A stretch of 64,000 nucleotides of DNA, from assembly GCA_046350115.1 (NCBI GenBank), contig JAXMAZ010000016.1:1-64000 (forward strand), given 5' to 3'. The DNA comes from JAXMAZ01 sp046350115 (GTDB lineage: Bacteria > Planctomycetota > Planctomycetia > Gemmatales > Gemmataceae). The notes beneath the pieces are model-generated. The model saw only the letters and a list, made by a program, of their open reading frames with translations, did not search any database and was not told where the DNA came from. This document shows, in pieces, positions 26,324-34,750 of the stretch; the first letter of the stretch is position 1; each line of letters starts with the position of its first letter. Position numbers and translations under genes: made by a program.

Positions 26324-27202
26324 TCACCCATCGGGGATATCAAGTCGGTCGACGAGCGAGAGGACCACCGCCCATGCCTCCGCGAACGGCGGGAACTCGC
26401 CCTGCGTCAGTTTCAGGATGTCGTCGTACCCCGTGCCGGCCCTCCGTTCGACCTCGGGGTTCCGGAACGCCGCACGCGTGGCTGTGACTTCCCGCTCCAC
26501 ACACTTGCGGACCAGGTACTCCGCGACACGACCCAGGTCCAGTGCCGGAGCGGGTAGTCGGACGATCCGGGCAATGTCGAACACATCCTGCGGTCGGGTC
26601 CGGCCCCGGGGAACCTGTTGGAGTAGTGCCCGCAGCTTCTCGGCGACGATATCGTTCAAGGTGCAAGCCCGGATCGTGGCGCCGTCGTCCGGGCCGAGGG
26701 GCCGGTACTCGGTTTCACACACCACGTCGTTGAAACTCACTTCCAGTACGATCGCCGACGGCACCGCCCGGTCAGTCGCCTCGTAGTCGGCGAAGTACCG
26801 ATCCCCGGGAAACTGGAACCCGACTTTGATCTCATAAGTCGGGCGGGTCGCGGCCGGCGATGGCGGGTTCCGGTGGACCCGCTGGCACCGCACCTTGATG
26901 CCGTGCTTGCGTCCGCCGGTCCGGAGGGCGTCGTCGAACACCCGCCGCAGGTCCGGCTCCGTGTCCGGCAGCCCGCCTGTTACGGTGAAGTCCAGATCGA
27001 CCGTACTCCGCGGGCTACCGAACAGGAACCGCAGGGCGTTACCGCCTTTGAACGCCAGTGTCCCGCCGACCGCCGGGCGGCCCGCGATGCTCACCAGTGT
27101 GACGAATTGGACGAACCGCTTCCGGGCCTCGTCGACCGTAACGCCAGTAGCCCGGCGCCAAACTTCGATCTGACCGAGGCTGGTGGGGTACGCGGGCGAC
27201 AT
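26324..27202 (-). CDS. AbiEii-type nucleotidyltransferase toxin
   Basis: 292 residues. The nucleotidyltransferase core GGTLAFKGGNALRFLFG followed by RSTVDLDFTV has the GGxxL and DxDF-like metal-binding pattern of AbiEii/MenT toxins, with ACTLNDIVAEKLRALL and RPQDVFDIARIV further on. These enzymes transfer nucleotides (to tRNA in the MenT cases) and halt growth on phage infection. Its start is 4 bp after the stop of the upstream antitoxin-like gene, the AbiE order. Confidence 0.88.
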   Translation of the reverse strand: MSPAYPTSLGQIEVWRRATGVTVDEARKRFVQFVTLVSIAGRPAVGGTLAFKGGNALRFLFGSPRSTVDLDFTVTGGLPDTEPDLRRVFDDALRTGGRKHGIKVRCQRVHRNPPSPAATRPTYEIKVGFQFPGDRYFADYEATDRAVPSAIVLEVSFNDVVCETEYRPLGPDDGATIRACTLNDIVAEKLRALLQQVPRGRTRPQDVFDIARIVRLPAPALDLGRVAEYLVRKCVEREVTATRAAFRNPEVERRAGTGYDDILKLTQGEFPPFAEAWAVVLSLVDRLDIPDG

Positions 27203-27206
27203 GCGA

Positions 27207-28100
27207 TCAGTGTAACTCGGCCAGCACGGCCGGCGGAACGTTGAGCGACAGGTTCCACTCGGGACTGTACTCCCGGGCATACGGCTCGGACGCGATCAAC
27301 CGGAGCGAGCCGCCCCGCTGGAGCTTCGCCCGCCACTCGGCCATCCGCGGGTGGTCGTGGCCGAGCTGCCCGAGCAGATAGCCCACCCGCTGCCGCAACA
27401 CGGGCTGGTCGAACCGGTCCACGTACTCGACCAGCCGCCCGACTCGGAGAGCCGGACCGGCCTGCCGCCAGGCCCGGAACACCAGCACCGCTCCGCCGAC
27501 CTCCGCCGGCGCCCTCAGGATGTCGATCAGCGTCCGCTCCGCGTCGGTGACATAGACCGGCTGGCCCTGCGAATATCCCACCTCCCACCCGAAATCCCAC
27601 TCGCCCTTCGTGGTGTACCACCGGACCGGCACCTCGCCGACAAACTTCGGCCGACGAGCCGGGGGCGGTTCCAGTTCGTGCCACTCCTCCGGGCTGGTGC
27701 CGAGCGGCGTCCGAACCGGCTGCGGGTCGGCGTAGTGTGTCACCTGCACCTGGGAGGGTAGCTGGTCCGTCAGCCCGTGGTGAACGAGGGCGGTCAGGTG
27801 GCTGAATACGGCCGACGGGTTGGCCTCCTGAACGATCTGCTCTTCGGTCGCGGGGATGATGTCCGCGAACGCGACATCGATCAGGTAGACATCAGCCATC
27901 CCAGGCACTGGTTTGATGCTGGCATCGGATCGCAACTCCATCAACACCCGAGCCGTCTCCTTCCAGCCCGGCAGCGGTGCCCCCTCTTCCTGTGCGATGC
28001 GTCGGGATTCGATTTGAAGTCGCCAATCGCTGACAACCCGTCGTCGCTGAATGGCAAACCGACGCAGAAGCTGTGACGCGATTCGCCTCGACCACCGCAT
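27207..28100 (-). CDS. AbiEi-type antitoxin/regulator
   Basis: 297 residues, upstream partner of the AbiEii-like toxin. The central part (NPSAVFSHLTALVHHGLTDQ, ERTLIDILRAP) matches the AbiEi winged-helix and C-terminal domains. AbiEi proteins represses their own operon by binding inverted repeats in the promoter and neutralise the toxin. A 45-bp palindrome ends 9 bp before its ATG. No clear ribosome-binding site. Confidence 0.78.
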   Translation of the reverse strand: MRWSRRIASQLLRRFAIQRRRVVSDWRLQIESRRIAQEEGAPLPGWKETARVLMELRSDASIKPVPGMADVYLIDVAFADIIPATEEQIVQEANPSAVFSHLTALVHHGLTDQLPSQVQVTHYADPQPVRTPLGTSPEEWHELEPPPARRPKFVGEVPVRWYTTKGEWDFGWEVGYSQGQPVYVTDAERTLIDILRAPAEVGGAVLVFRAWRQAGPALRVGRLVEYVDRFDQPVLRQRVGYLLGQLGHDHPRMAEWRAKLQRGGSLRLIASEPYAREYSPEWNLSLNVPPAVLAELH

Positions 28101-28109
28101 TTTACTAAA

Positions 28110-28156
28110 GACCCGTCTTAGGTAGTGTCCTTAGGACACTACCTAAGACGGGTCAA
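28110..28156 (-). promoter_or_regulatory. 45-bp palindromic operator overlapping the AbiE promoter
   Basis: Perfect 21-bp arms (GACCCGTCTTAGGTAGTGTC at the outer end) at 28110-28130 and 28134-28154 with a 3-bp centre. On the minus strand TTGACC (28151-28156), 17 bp, TAAGGA (28128-28133) could be the promoter, placing the whole operator across it. This fits negative autoregulation by the AbiEi protein. Confidence 0.8.
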
Positions 28157-28198
28157 CTTGTCAATGGCCAGGCGGTGCGATTTTTGTCACAGGTTCCT

Positions 28199-29035
28199 CT
28201 ATGCCGATGTGTCGCGCGTGCCTCCCCTGAACAGCCGGCTCCGCTTCAGCCCGAGGCGGTGCAGCCAGAACGTCCCGACCGTCGCCAGTGTCGCCAGGCC
28301 GTACCGGGTACTCCGCTTGAAGTTGATCTGGCTCGCCTCGGCGAAGTACCGCACCGGCACCGGCACGTCCCCGAGCCGGAAGCCGAAATGCACCGCCTGC
28401 ACCAGGAACTGCGTGTCGAACACGAAGTCGTCACTGTTCCGCTCGAACGGGACCGTTTCCAGCACCTTCCGGCGATACACACGAAAGCCGCTGTGCCACT
28501 CGCCGAGGTTCTGGCCGAGGGCCGTGTTCTCGACCAGCGTCAGCCCGCGGTTGCTCACGTACTTCCACCACGGCATCCCGCACGCCAGCGCCTCCGGCCG
28601 GCTGCGCACCCGGTTGCCCAGCACCACGTCGCAGATGCCCAGCTCGACGAACCCGACCGCGTGCGGGATCACCCGGGCGTCGTACTGGTAGTCCGGGTGG
28701 ATCATCACCACCACGTCCGCCCCGCGGTCCAGGGCGTACCGGTAGCACGTCTTCTGGTTGCCGCCGTAGCCCGTGTTCTTCTCGTGGACGATCACCGTCA
28801 GCCCCATCCGCCGGGCGATCTCGACGGTGCGGTCGGTGCTGCCGTCGTCCACCAGGACGATCTCGTCCACGCACCCGGGGGGGAAGTCGGCGACGGTGGC
28901 GGCGAGCGTCTGCTCGGCGTTGTACGCCGGCAGGACGGCGATCACCTTGTGCCCGCGGGGGTGGCCGGTCAGCACCCGGGAGACGTGGAACTCGGCGTGG
29001 GTGGGGGCCAGCGGCGGGCGGTCGAGTAGCGGCAT
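28199..29035 (-). CDS. Family 2 glycosyltransferase, polyprenyl-phosphate type
   Basis: 278 residues, GT-A fold: VIAVLPAYNAEQTLAATVAD, EIVLVDDGSTDRTVEIARR (nucleotide-binding DD), MIHPDYQYDARVIPHAVGFV, and GEWHSGFRVYRRKVLE. The pattern is that of DPM1/undecaprenyl-phosphate mannosyl- or glucosyltransferases. No C-terminal membrane helices. It is last in the leftward glycan cluster. Confidence 0.88.
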   Translation of the reverse strand: MPLLDRPPLAPTHAEFHVSRVLTGHPRGHKVIAVLPAYNAEQTLAATVADFPPGCVDEIVLVDDGSTDRTVEIARRMGLTVIVHEKNTGYGGNQKTCYRYALDRGADVVVMIHPDYQYDARVIPHAVGFVELGICDVVLGNRVRSRPEALACGMPWWKYVSNRGLTLVENTALGQNLGEWHSGFRVYRRKVLETVPFERNSDDFVFDTQFLVQAVHFGFRLGDVPVPVRYFAEASQINFKRSTRYGLATLATVGTFWLHRLGLKRSRLFRGGTRDTSA

Positions 29036-29044
29036 GGGATTGTT

Positions 29045-29153
29045 GTAGGGCGGGTCAAACCGGCTTTGCGGCGCCGACCCGCCGAGAGTGCCGATGAGCG
29101 GTTGCCGTTCGCGGCGGGTCGGCGCGTCCAAAGCGACGCTTGACCCGCCCTAC
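29045..29153. repeat. Inverted repeat of the GTAGGGCGGGTCAA family
   Basis: Outer arms 29045-29058 and 29140-29153 pair perfectly; inner GCCGACCCGCCG/CGGCGGGTCGGC stems pair again. Same family as 7953-8057, in the same layout. The outer arm abuts the stop of the FkbM gene. Confidence 0.85.
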
Positions 29154-30086
29154 TGTGACCCCGGCCCGCCGCCGGTATTCCGCCCGAGCTGCGCCCGGGC
29201 CTCGTCCAGCAGCCGCGTGGCCGCCTCGTAGGCGCCGCGGGGGACGCTGTCGGACAGCGCCTTCTCCATCACCCCGACCGCCCGCCGCAGGTCGGCCGCC
29301 TCCGCCCGCAGCGGGGTCAGCTCGGCCTCGGCCGCGTCCGCCCGGGCGGTCGCCGCCTTCAGCCTCGCCTCCGCGTCCAACAGCAGCCGCAGCCACTCGT
29401 ACGGCTGGAACTCGTCGTGCACGTTGGCCGGCACCTGCAGGGCCGGGATGAGCGCCTCGTCCTCGGCCCGGACGTAGTACCGGTTCAGCCCGTCGAACGC
29501 CGCGAACCGGTAGTCGGCCGCCAGAACCACGTCCTCCCACCGGTCGTAGTTCAGGTCCGGCTTGCCCACCTCGGTCGCCTCGATCACCACCACCCGCGGG
29601 CGGAACCGCTTGAAGTCTCCGCCGGCCAGCACCGCCCGCTCGTGCCCCTCCACGTCCACCTTGAGGAAGTCGATGGTCCGCCCGCCGACGTGCTTCTCGC
29701 ACACCTCGGCCAGCGTCACCGCCTGGACCGTCCGCGGGACGACGGTGATCCCCTCGGCCTGAAGCCGGTTGACCGTCCCCGGGTCGGCGCCGGCCCACCC
29801 GGGGTGGGTCGGCGCCTCGTAAAAGGTGACCTCCCCGGGGGCGTCGGACAGCACCAGTTGCAGGTTGGTGTCCCGCGGCCGGTCGGCGCACAGGGCGGCG
29901 TAGTAGTGGGACTGCGGCTCGACGTTGATCCCGCTCCACCCGCGGTCGTAAAAGAACTTCGTCACCGACAGCTCGACCGGGTCGGCCGCCCCGACGTCGA
30001 TGTAGAACCCGTCGGCGTGCGGCAAGCGCTGCCCGGTGCAGGAGCACGTCCTCCCGGTTCTGGGCGTAGGATGCGATGAACGGCAT
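29150..30086 (-). CDS. FkbM-family methyltransferase, apparent N-terminal frameshift
   Basis: The main frame (29150-30025) encodes LPHADGFYIDVGAADPVELS, the SAM motif, then DFLKVDVEGHERAVLAGGDF, and a C-terminal coiled coil. The usual family start MPFIASYAQNREDVLLHR is present just upstream (ATG 30086) but in another frame; one extra base near 30030 separates them. FkbM enzymes O-methylate sugars or antibiotics, consistent with the surrounding glycosyltransferases. Either the base is a sequence error or the protein now begins at TTG 30025. Confidence 0.8.
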
Positions 30087-30175
30087 CGGGGCTGCCCCCA
30101 CTGCTGGGATGACGCGGTGCCACGGCGGCGCGGGAACCCTGCCGGGCCCTGCCGCCGGCACCGCGTCGCCTGGAC

Positions 30176-30533
30176 TCAGGCCGCCTGGCGGACCGACAGG
30201 GTGCGGAGGAGCAAGTCCTCGACCGTGGTCATCCGCCCGGCCAGCTCGGTTTGCTCGGCCCGCAGCCCCCGGGACCGGTCGGCGGCCTCGGCCCGCAGGG
30301 CGGCCGCCTCCGCCTGGAGGGCGTCCACCCGCGCCCGCAGGGCGGCCGTCTCGGCCCGCAGGGCGTCGAGCTGCCGGCGGGCGTCCTGCTGGCCGCCGTC
30401 CAGCCGCCCGGAGGATGTCCCGGAGCCGGTACAGCATCGGCCGCATCAGCCGGCGGGCGGCCCGCCGGGCCGGCACCAGCACCGCCCCGGCCGGCGACCC
30501 CGGCCCGATCTCGTTATAGAACTCGCAGTCCAT
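30176..30533 (-). CDS. Coiled-coil protein of the glycan cluster, one frameshift
   Basis: ATG 30533 opens MDCEFYNEIGPGSPAGAV and RRLMRPMLYRLRDILR. After one extra base near 30410 the frame continues RLDGGQQDARRQLDALRAET and a long heptad helix to VEDLLLRTLSVRQAA-stop at 30176. It probably scaffolds or measures chain length beside the glycosyltransferases. Without the extra base it would be about 118 residues. Confidence 0.6.
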
Positions 30534-30554
30534 GACACCCACCGGGGCTGGAGG

Positions 30555-32425
30555 TTACGCCGCGTGCCGGCCCGACTGCGAGTCGGCCGGCAGGTCGCCC
30601 AGGTCGTCCGCCAGGGCCGGGTCCATGTACCCCGCCGACCGGGCGACCGCGTCCCGCAGGGCGGCCAGCTCCGCGGCCAGCGCCCGCTGGGCGGCCGCCA
30701 GCTCGGCCACCCGGTCGCCGGTCCCGGCCAGCTCCCGGACGGCCGCCCCCGCGCCCGCAACTGCTCGGCGATCCGGTCGTAACAGCCGGCGTACCGGTCG
30801 CCCAGCCCGCGGACCTCGGCCGCCACCCCGGCCAACTGCTCGACCGCCGCCGCCGCCGCGTCCCGGCGGACGGCCGCCGTCAGCCCCTGACCTCGGCCCG
30901 CACGTCCGCCGTCAGCCCCCGCAGGGCGTGCAGCACCCTCGGCCTGGAAGGCGGCCGACTGCTGGTAGTGCTTGTGGAAGTTCCACGGCAGGAACACCAC
31001 CCGCTTGACGTACCGGATGGCGTGCCCCAGCACCGGCACCCGGTAGACGGCCGGGCGCGCCCGGCGGACCAGCCCGCGGCCGCGGGTGAGCAGCCCCCGC
31101 CGGGGCGGCGGGGCGGGCGACACGGGTTCACCTGCGGCACTCTCCGTCGGAGCGACTGCGGGGGCCGCGGGCGGGGCGGTCGCCGGGACCGGCCCGGCCG
31201 CCGCCGTCTCCGCCAACAGGGCGTTCAGCTTGCCCACCAGCCCGGCCAGCGGGTCGGCGGGGACCGGGGTCAGGTTCAGCGCCTTGCGGTGGGCGTCCGC
31301 CAGGTACTCGCGGGCCGCGGTCGGCGGGCCGTTGACGCCGGACAGCACCGCCGCCCGGAACCGGGCCTCGTAGGCCGCCCGCGAGAACTCGGCCGCCCGG
31401 TCCGCCGCCCGGGCCCGCCACTCGGCCGCCGGCACCACCCGGCCGTTCACCGGGAACCCGCCGGCCGCGACAGCCGCCGCCAGGGTGCGGAGCCGGTCGG
31501 CCAGGGCGGGCACGTCGCCGACCGGGTACACCAGCCCCAGCCCGCCGGCCGTCTCCGGGCACGCCCCGGCGTCGGACGTGACCGGGAAGCAGCCGGCCGC
31601 CAGCGCCTCCACGATCGGCACCCCGAACCCCTCGTGGTACGACGGCAGGACGACGGCATCCGCGGCCGCGTACAGCCCGGCCAGCTCTTCATCGGTCGCG
31701 TCCAGGTGGACGCGGAACCGGTCGCCGAGGGCCGCCTCCCCGGCCGCCCGCACCTCGGCCAGATACGCCTCGTCCGCCCACCGCCCGCTGCCGGCCAGGT
31801 CGAGCCGCAGGTTCCCGCTGACCGCGGCGACCGCCTGCACCAGATCCCGGACCCCCTTGGCCGGCACGAACCGGCCGACGTACAGCAGCCGCAGCGGGTC
31901 GCCGGCGGCCCGGGCCGGCCGCTCCCCGGCCGGGGCGAACGCCACCCCCAGCCGGACCATCCGCACCCGGTCGTCCGGCACCCCGACCAGGGCCAGATCC
32001 TTGCGGATGTGGTCGCTGGTCACCAGCACCCGGTCGGCGGCCAGGATGTTGCTGGCCTGCTTGTACGACTCGTGGATCACCCCCCGGCGGTCCGGCGGCA
32101 GGAGCTGCGGCGGGGTGACGCCGTAGTAGCACACCACCACCGTCGCCGTCCGCGGGGCCAGGTGGATGGCGTCGAACAGCGGGTAGGCGATGCCGAAGTT
32201 GAACACGACCAGGTCGGCCGCCCGGAAGTGGTCGTGGGCGGCCAGGGCGAGCGGGTCGCCGACCTCGGTGACCCGGGAGTCGGGCACCTGGCAGCCGTGG
32301 GCGAACACCCGGACGTCCGCCACCCCGGCCAGGGCGTCCGCCTGCTGCCGGGTGATGTTCGAGATGGCGTCGTGGGGGACCACCACCCCGGTGATCACGC
32401 ACGCCTTGAGCCGTCGGCCGGTCAT
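30555..32425 (-). CDS. Family 4 glycosyltransferase with coiled-coil tail, frameshifted 3' end
   Basis: The GT-B catalytic part (residues 1-430) is intact: KACVITGVVVPHDAISNITR, LLYVGRFVPAKGVRDLVQAV, and the nucleotide-sugar site PSYHEGFGVPIVEALAAGCF. A linker with RVPVLGHAIRYVKRVVFLPW is followed by a coiled coil broken by a pair of compensating shifts (about 30890-30940) and one further shift (about 30767), after which the native end QSGRHAA-stop lies at 30555. Read without correction the frame runs on to 30446 in nonsense. The next gene starts 21 bp later. Confidence 0.82.
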
Positions 32426-32448
32426 TGCGGGTCTCCTCGGGGTACGGG

Positions 32449-34641
32449 TCAGGCGGCGGCCGACCGGGCGGCCGGGGCGGTGGCCGCGGCGTACGCCGCC
32501 GCGGTACTCCGGGTCATGATAGGGGCGGCGAACCGGGCCTCATACGCCCGCCGGGCGGCCCGCCCCTGCCGCTCCCGCAGGGCCGGGTCGGACGCCAGCC
32601 GCCGTAGGGCCGCGGTCAGCGACGCCGGGCTGTCCGGGAACACCAGGAACCCGGTCGCCCCGTCCTCGACGATCTCGGCCATGCCCCCGGCCGCGGTGGC
32701 GACGGCCGGCTTGCCGAGCATCATCGCCTCGACCAGCACCAGCCCGAACGACTCGTACCGGGCCGGCAGGCAGAACACGTCGCAGGCCGCGTACTCGGCG
32801 TACAGGTCGGCCTCCGGCACCGGCCCGCGGAACGCCACCCGGCCGGCCCACGGCTCCTTGCCGTGCTCCCGCTCGAACCACTCCCGGTACGACCCGCCCA
32901 GCCCCTCGACGGGGATGGCGTCGTTGCCGACCAGGACGAACTCCAGGTCCGGGAACTCGGGCAGCAGCTCGGCGGCGGCGGCCAGGAACAGGTCCGTCCC
33001 CTTCCGCCGCTCCAGCCGGCCGACGGTCAGCACCCGCACCCGGCCCGGGGTCTTCGCCGCGGGGGCTGCCGGCCGGTCCGGCAGGCCGAACGGGATGACC
33101 GTCGGCGTGGCGGCCAGCCGGCCGTAGTCCGCCCGGGCCTTGGCCAGCACGTCCCGGCTCGGGGCGATCAGGTGCCGGGCGGTCCGCACCGCCTCCCGCT
33201 CCAGGGCCAGCAGTTGGGCCACCCCCGGGTCGTCCTGCCAGGTCGGGTTCAGGTCGACCGCCGTCTTGAGCGTGGTCTGCAGGTTGAGGACCGTGGTCAG
33301 GCCGTCGTCGAGCTGGCAGAACAGCCCCTCCACGTCCCAGATCGGCACGGACACCACGTCCAGCGGCCGGGTGGCCGCGATCCGCTTCACCTCGGCGTGC
33401 GCCGCCGCCGCCCACCCGAGTACCCGCCGGACCAAGGGAGGCTGGCCCGGCTTGGCCCATGCCCCGTCGGTTTGCGGCACCATCCGGTGGACCCACACCC
33501 GGTCCTCCACGTCCACCCGGTTGTGGTCCGGGGAGCGGGCGATGACGTGCACCTCGTGGCCCAGGTCGGCCAGCCCGGTGGCCAGGGCGTGGGTGTACCG
33601 GCCGATCCCGCCCAGCGGCTCCGGCGGGTAGTTGGACGAGACGAAGCAGACGGTCAGCCGGCGGCCGGCCGCCCGCCGGGTGGGGAACCGGAGGAACGCG
33701 GCCGGGTCGGCCGGCGGGACCGTCACCCCCTTGCGGGTGCCGGTCAGCCCCCGCTCCAGCCCGGCCTTGACCGCGGCCTCGATGTCGGCCACGAACCGGG
33801 CGTGCTCGGCCGGGGTGAGCGACCCGTCGGCCACGTAGTTCCGCCCGTGCTGGAGGAACTCGTCGGCGAACTTGGTCGCGTCCCGGACCGCGTCCAGCAC
33901 GCTCGACCCGTCCCGGCGGGCCGTCTGGAGGGCGAAGTAGAACCGGTTCTTGATGACCGGGAACGGGCGGCGGACCACCCGTTTCTCGCTGCGGACGTGG
34001 CTCGGGGCGGACTTGTGCAGGATGGCCGCCCGGTCCAGTTGCACGACCCGGTGGCCGCGGTCGTTCAACTGCAGGCAGAGTTCGGTCTCGTCCAGGAAGT
34101 ACTCGATCTCCTCGTCGAACCCGCCCACCGCGGCGAGGACCGCCCGGCGGTAGCTGCTGTTCCCGCCCGGCACGTAGATGAACGGGTCGGCCTTGGGCAA
34201 CTGGTACGGGGTGAGCGGCGGGTGGACGTTCCACTGCGGGTTGCCCCGCCGGTCGCACACCTTGGTGACGTACTGCAGCCCGTACCCGGTGTGGTCGTAC
34301 ACGATCCCGCCGACGGCCGCCACCTCCGGCCCGGTGAACCCGTCGGCCATCTCCTCCAGCCAGCGGGGGTCCGGGACGCCGTCGTCGTCGATGTACGCCA
34401 GCACCTCACCGGCCGCGTGGGCCAGGCCGATGTTCCGGGACATGCTCAGGTTGGTGAGCGGGCACTTGTACGCCCGCACCCGGCCCTCGTACTCCCGCAG
34501 GACGGCCGGGGTGTCGTCGGTGCTCGGCCCGTCGACGACGATCACCTCGAAGTCCGGGTAGGTCTGGGCCTCCAGGGCGAGCAGCAGGTCGCGGAGGCAC
34601 TTGGCCCGGTTGTACGTGTTAATGATCACGCTGAACCGCAT
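32449..34641 (-). CDS. Bifunctional GT2-GT4 glycosyltransferase, copy B
   Basis: 730 residues from the ATG at 34641. Residues 1-300 are a GT2 domain (FSVIINTYNRAKCLRDLLLA, DGPSTDDTP, YIDDDGVPDPRW, FDEEIEYFLDETELCLQL). Residues about 330-730 are a GT4 domain (VSSNYPPEPLGGIGRYTHAL, LTVGRLERRKGTDLFLAAAA, LPARYESFGLVLVEAM). Two transferases on one chain suggest sequential addition of two sugars. Copy A (34751-36940) is the same along its whole length apart from scattered substitutions. The start is set by homology to copy A. Confidence 0.93.
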   Translation of the reverse strand: MRFSVIINTYNRAKCLRDLLLALEAQTYPDFEVIVVDGPSTDDTPAVLREYEGRVRAYKCPLTNLSMSRNIGLAHAAGEVLAYIDDDGVPDPRWLEEMADGFTGPEVAAVGGIVYDHTGYGLQYVTKVCDRRGNPQWNVHPPLTPYQLPKADPFIYVPGGNSSYRRAVLAAVGGFDEEIEYFLDETELCLQLNDRGHRVVQLDRAAILHKSAPSHVRSEKRVVRRPFPVIKNRFYFALQTARRDGSSVLDAVRDATKFADEFLQHGRNYVADGSLTPAEHARFVADIEAAVKAGLERGLTGTRKGVTVPPADPAAFLRFPTRRAAGRRLTVCFVSSNYPPEPLGGIGRYTHALATGLADLGHEVHVIARSPDHNRVDVEDRVWVHRMVPQTDGAWAKPGQPPLVRRVLGWAAAAHAEVKRIAATRPLDVVSVPIWDVEGLFCQLDDGLTTVLNLQTTLKTAVDLNPTWQDDPGVAQLLALEREAVRTARHLIAPSRDVLAKARADYGRLAATPTVIPFGLPDRPAAPAAKTPGRVRVLTVGRLERRKGTDLFLAAAAELLPEFPDLEFVLVGNDAIPVEGLGGSYREWFEREHGKEPWAGRVAFRGPVPEADLYAEYAACDVFCLPARYESFGLVLVEAMMLGKPAVATAAGGMAEIVEDGATGFLVFPDSPASLTAALRRLASDPALRERQGRAARRAYEARFAAPIMTRSTAAAYAAATAPAARSAAA

Positions 34642-34750
34642 CACCGGCACCCCCCGTTGCGGGCGACCTCGCCCCTACACATCGGCCGACCGGAACGACC
34701 GGCTCCACGCAAACAACCGTCCCGATCGGGTCTGCCGGTCGTCCCGACCG

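Noticed and set aside
28125..28691. 188-residue rightward frame over the GT2 gene
   Set aside because: It begins in the AbiE operator and is antisense to a well-supported glycosyltransferase.
30446..30554. Last part of the uncorrected GT4 frame, overlapping the next gene
   Set aside because: The residues are Arg/Trp/Pro-rich nonsense; after frame correction the gene ends at 30555.
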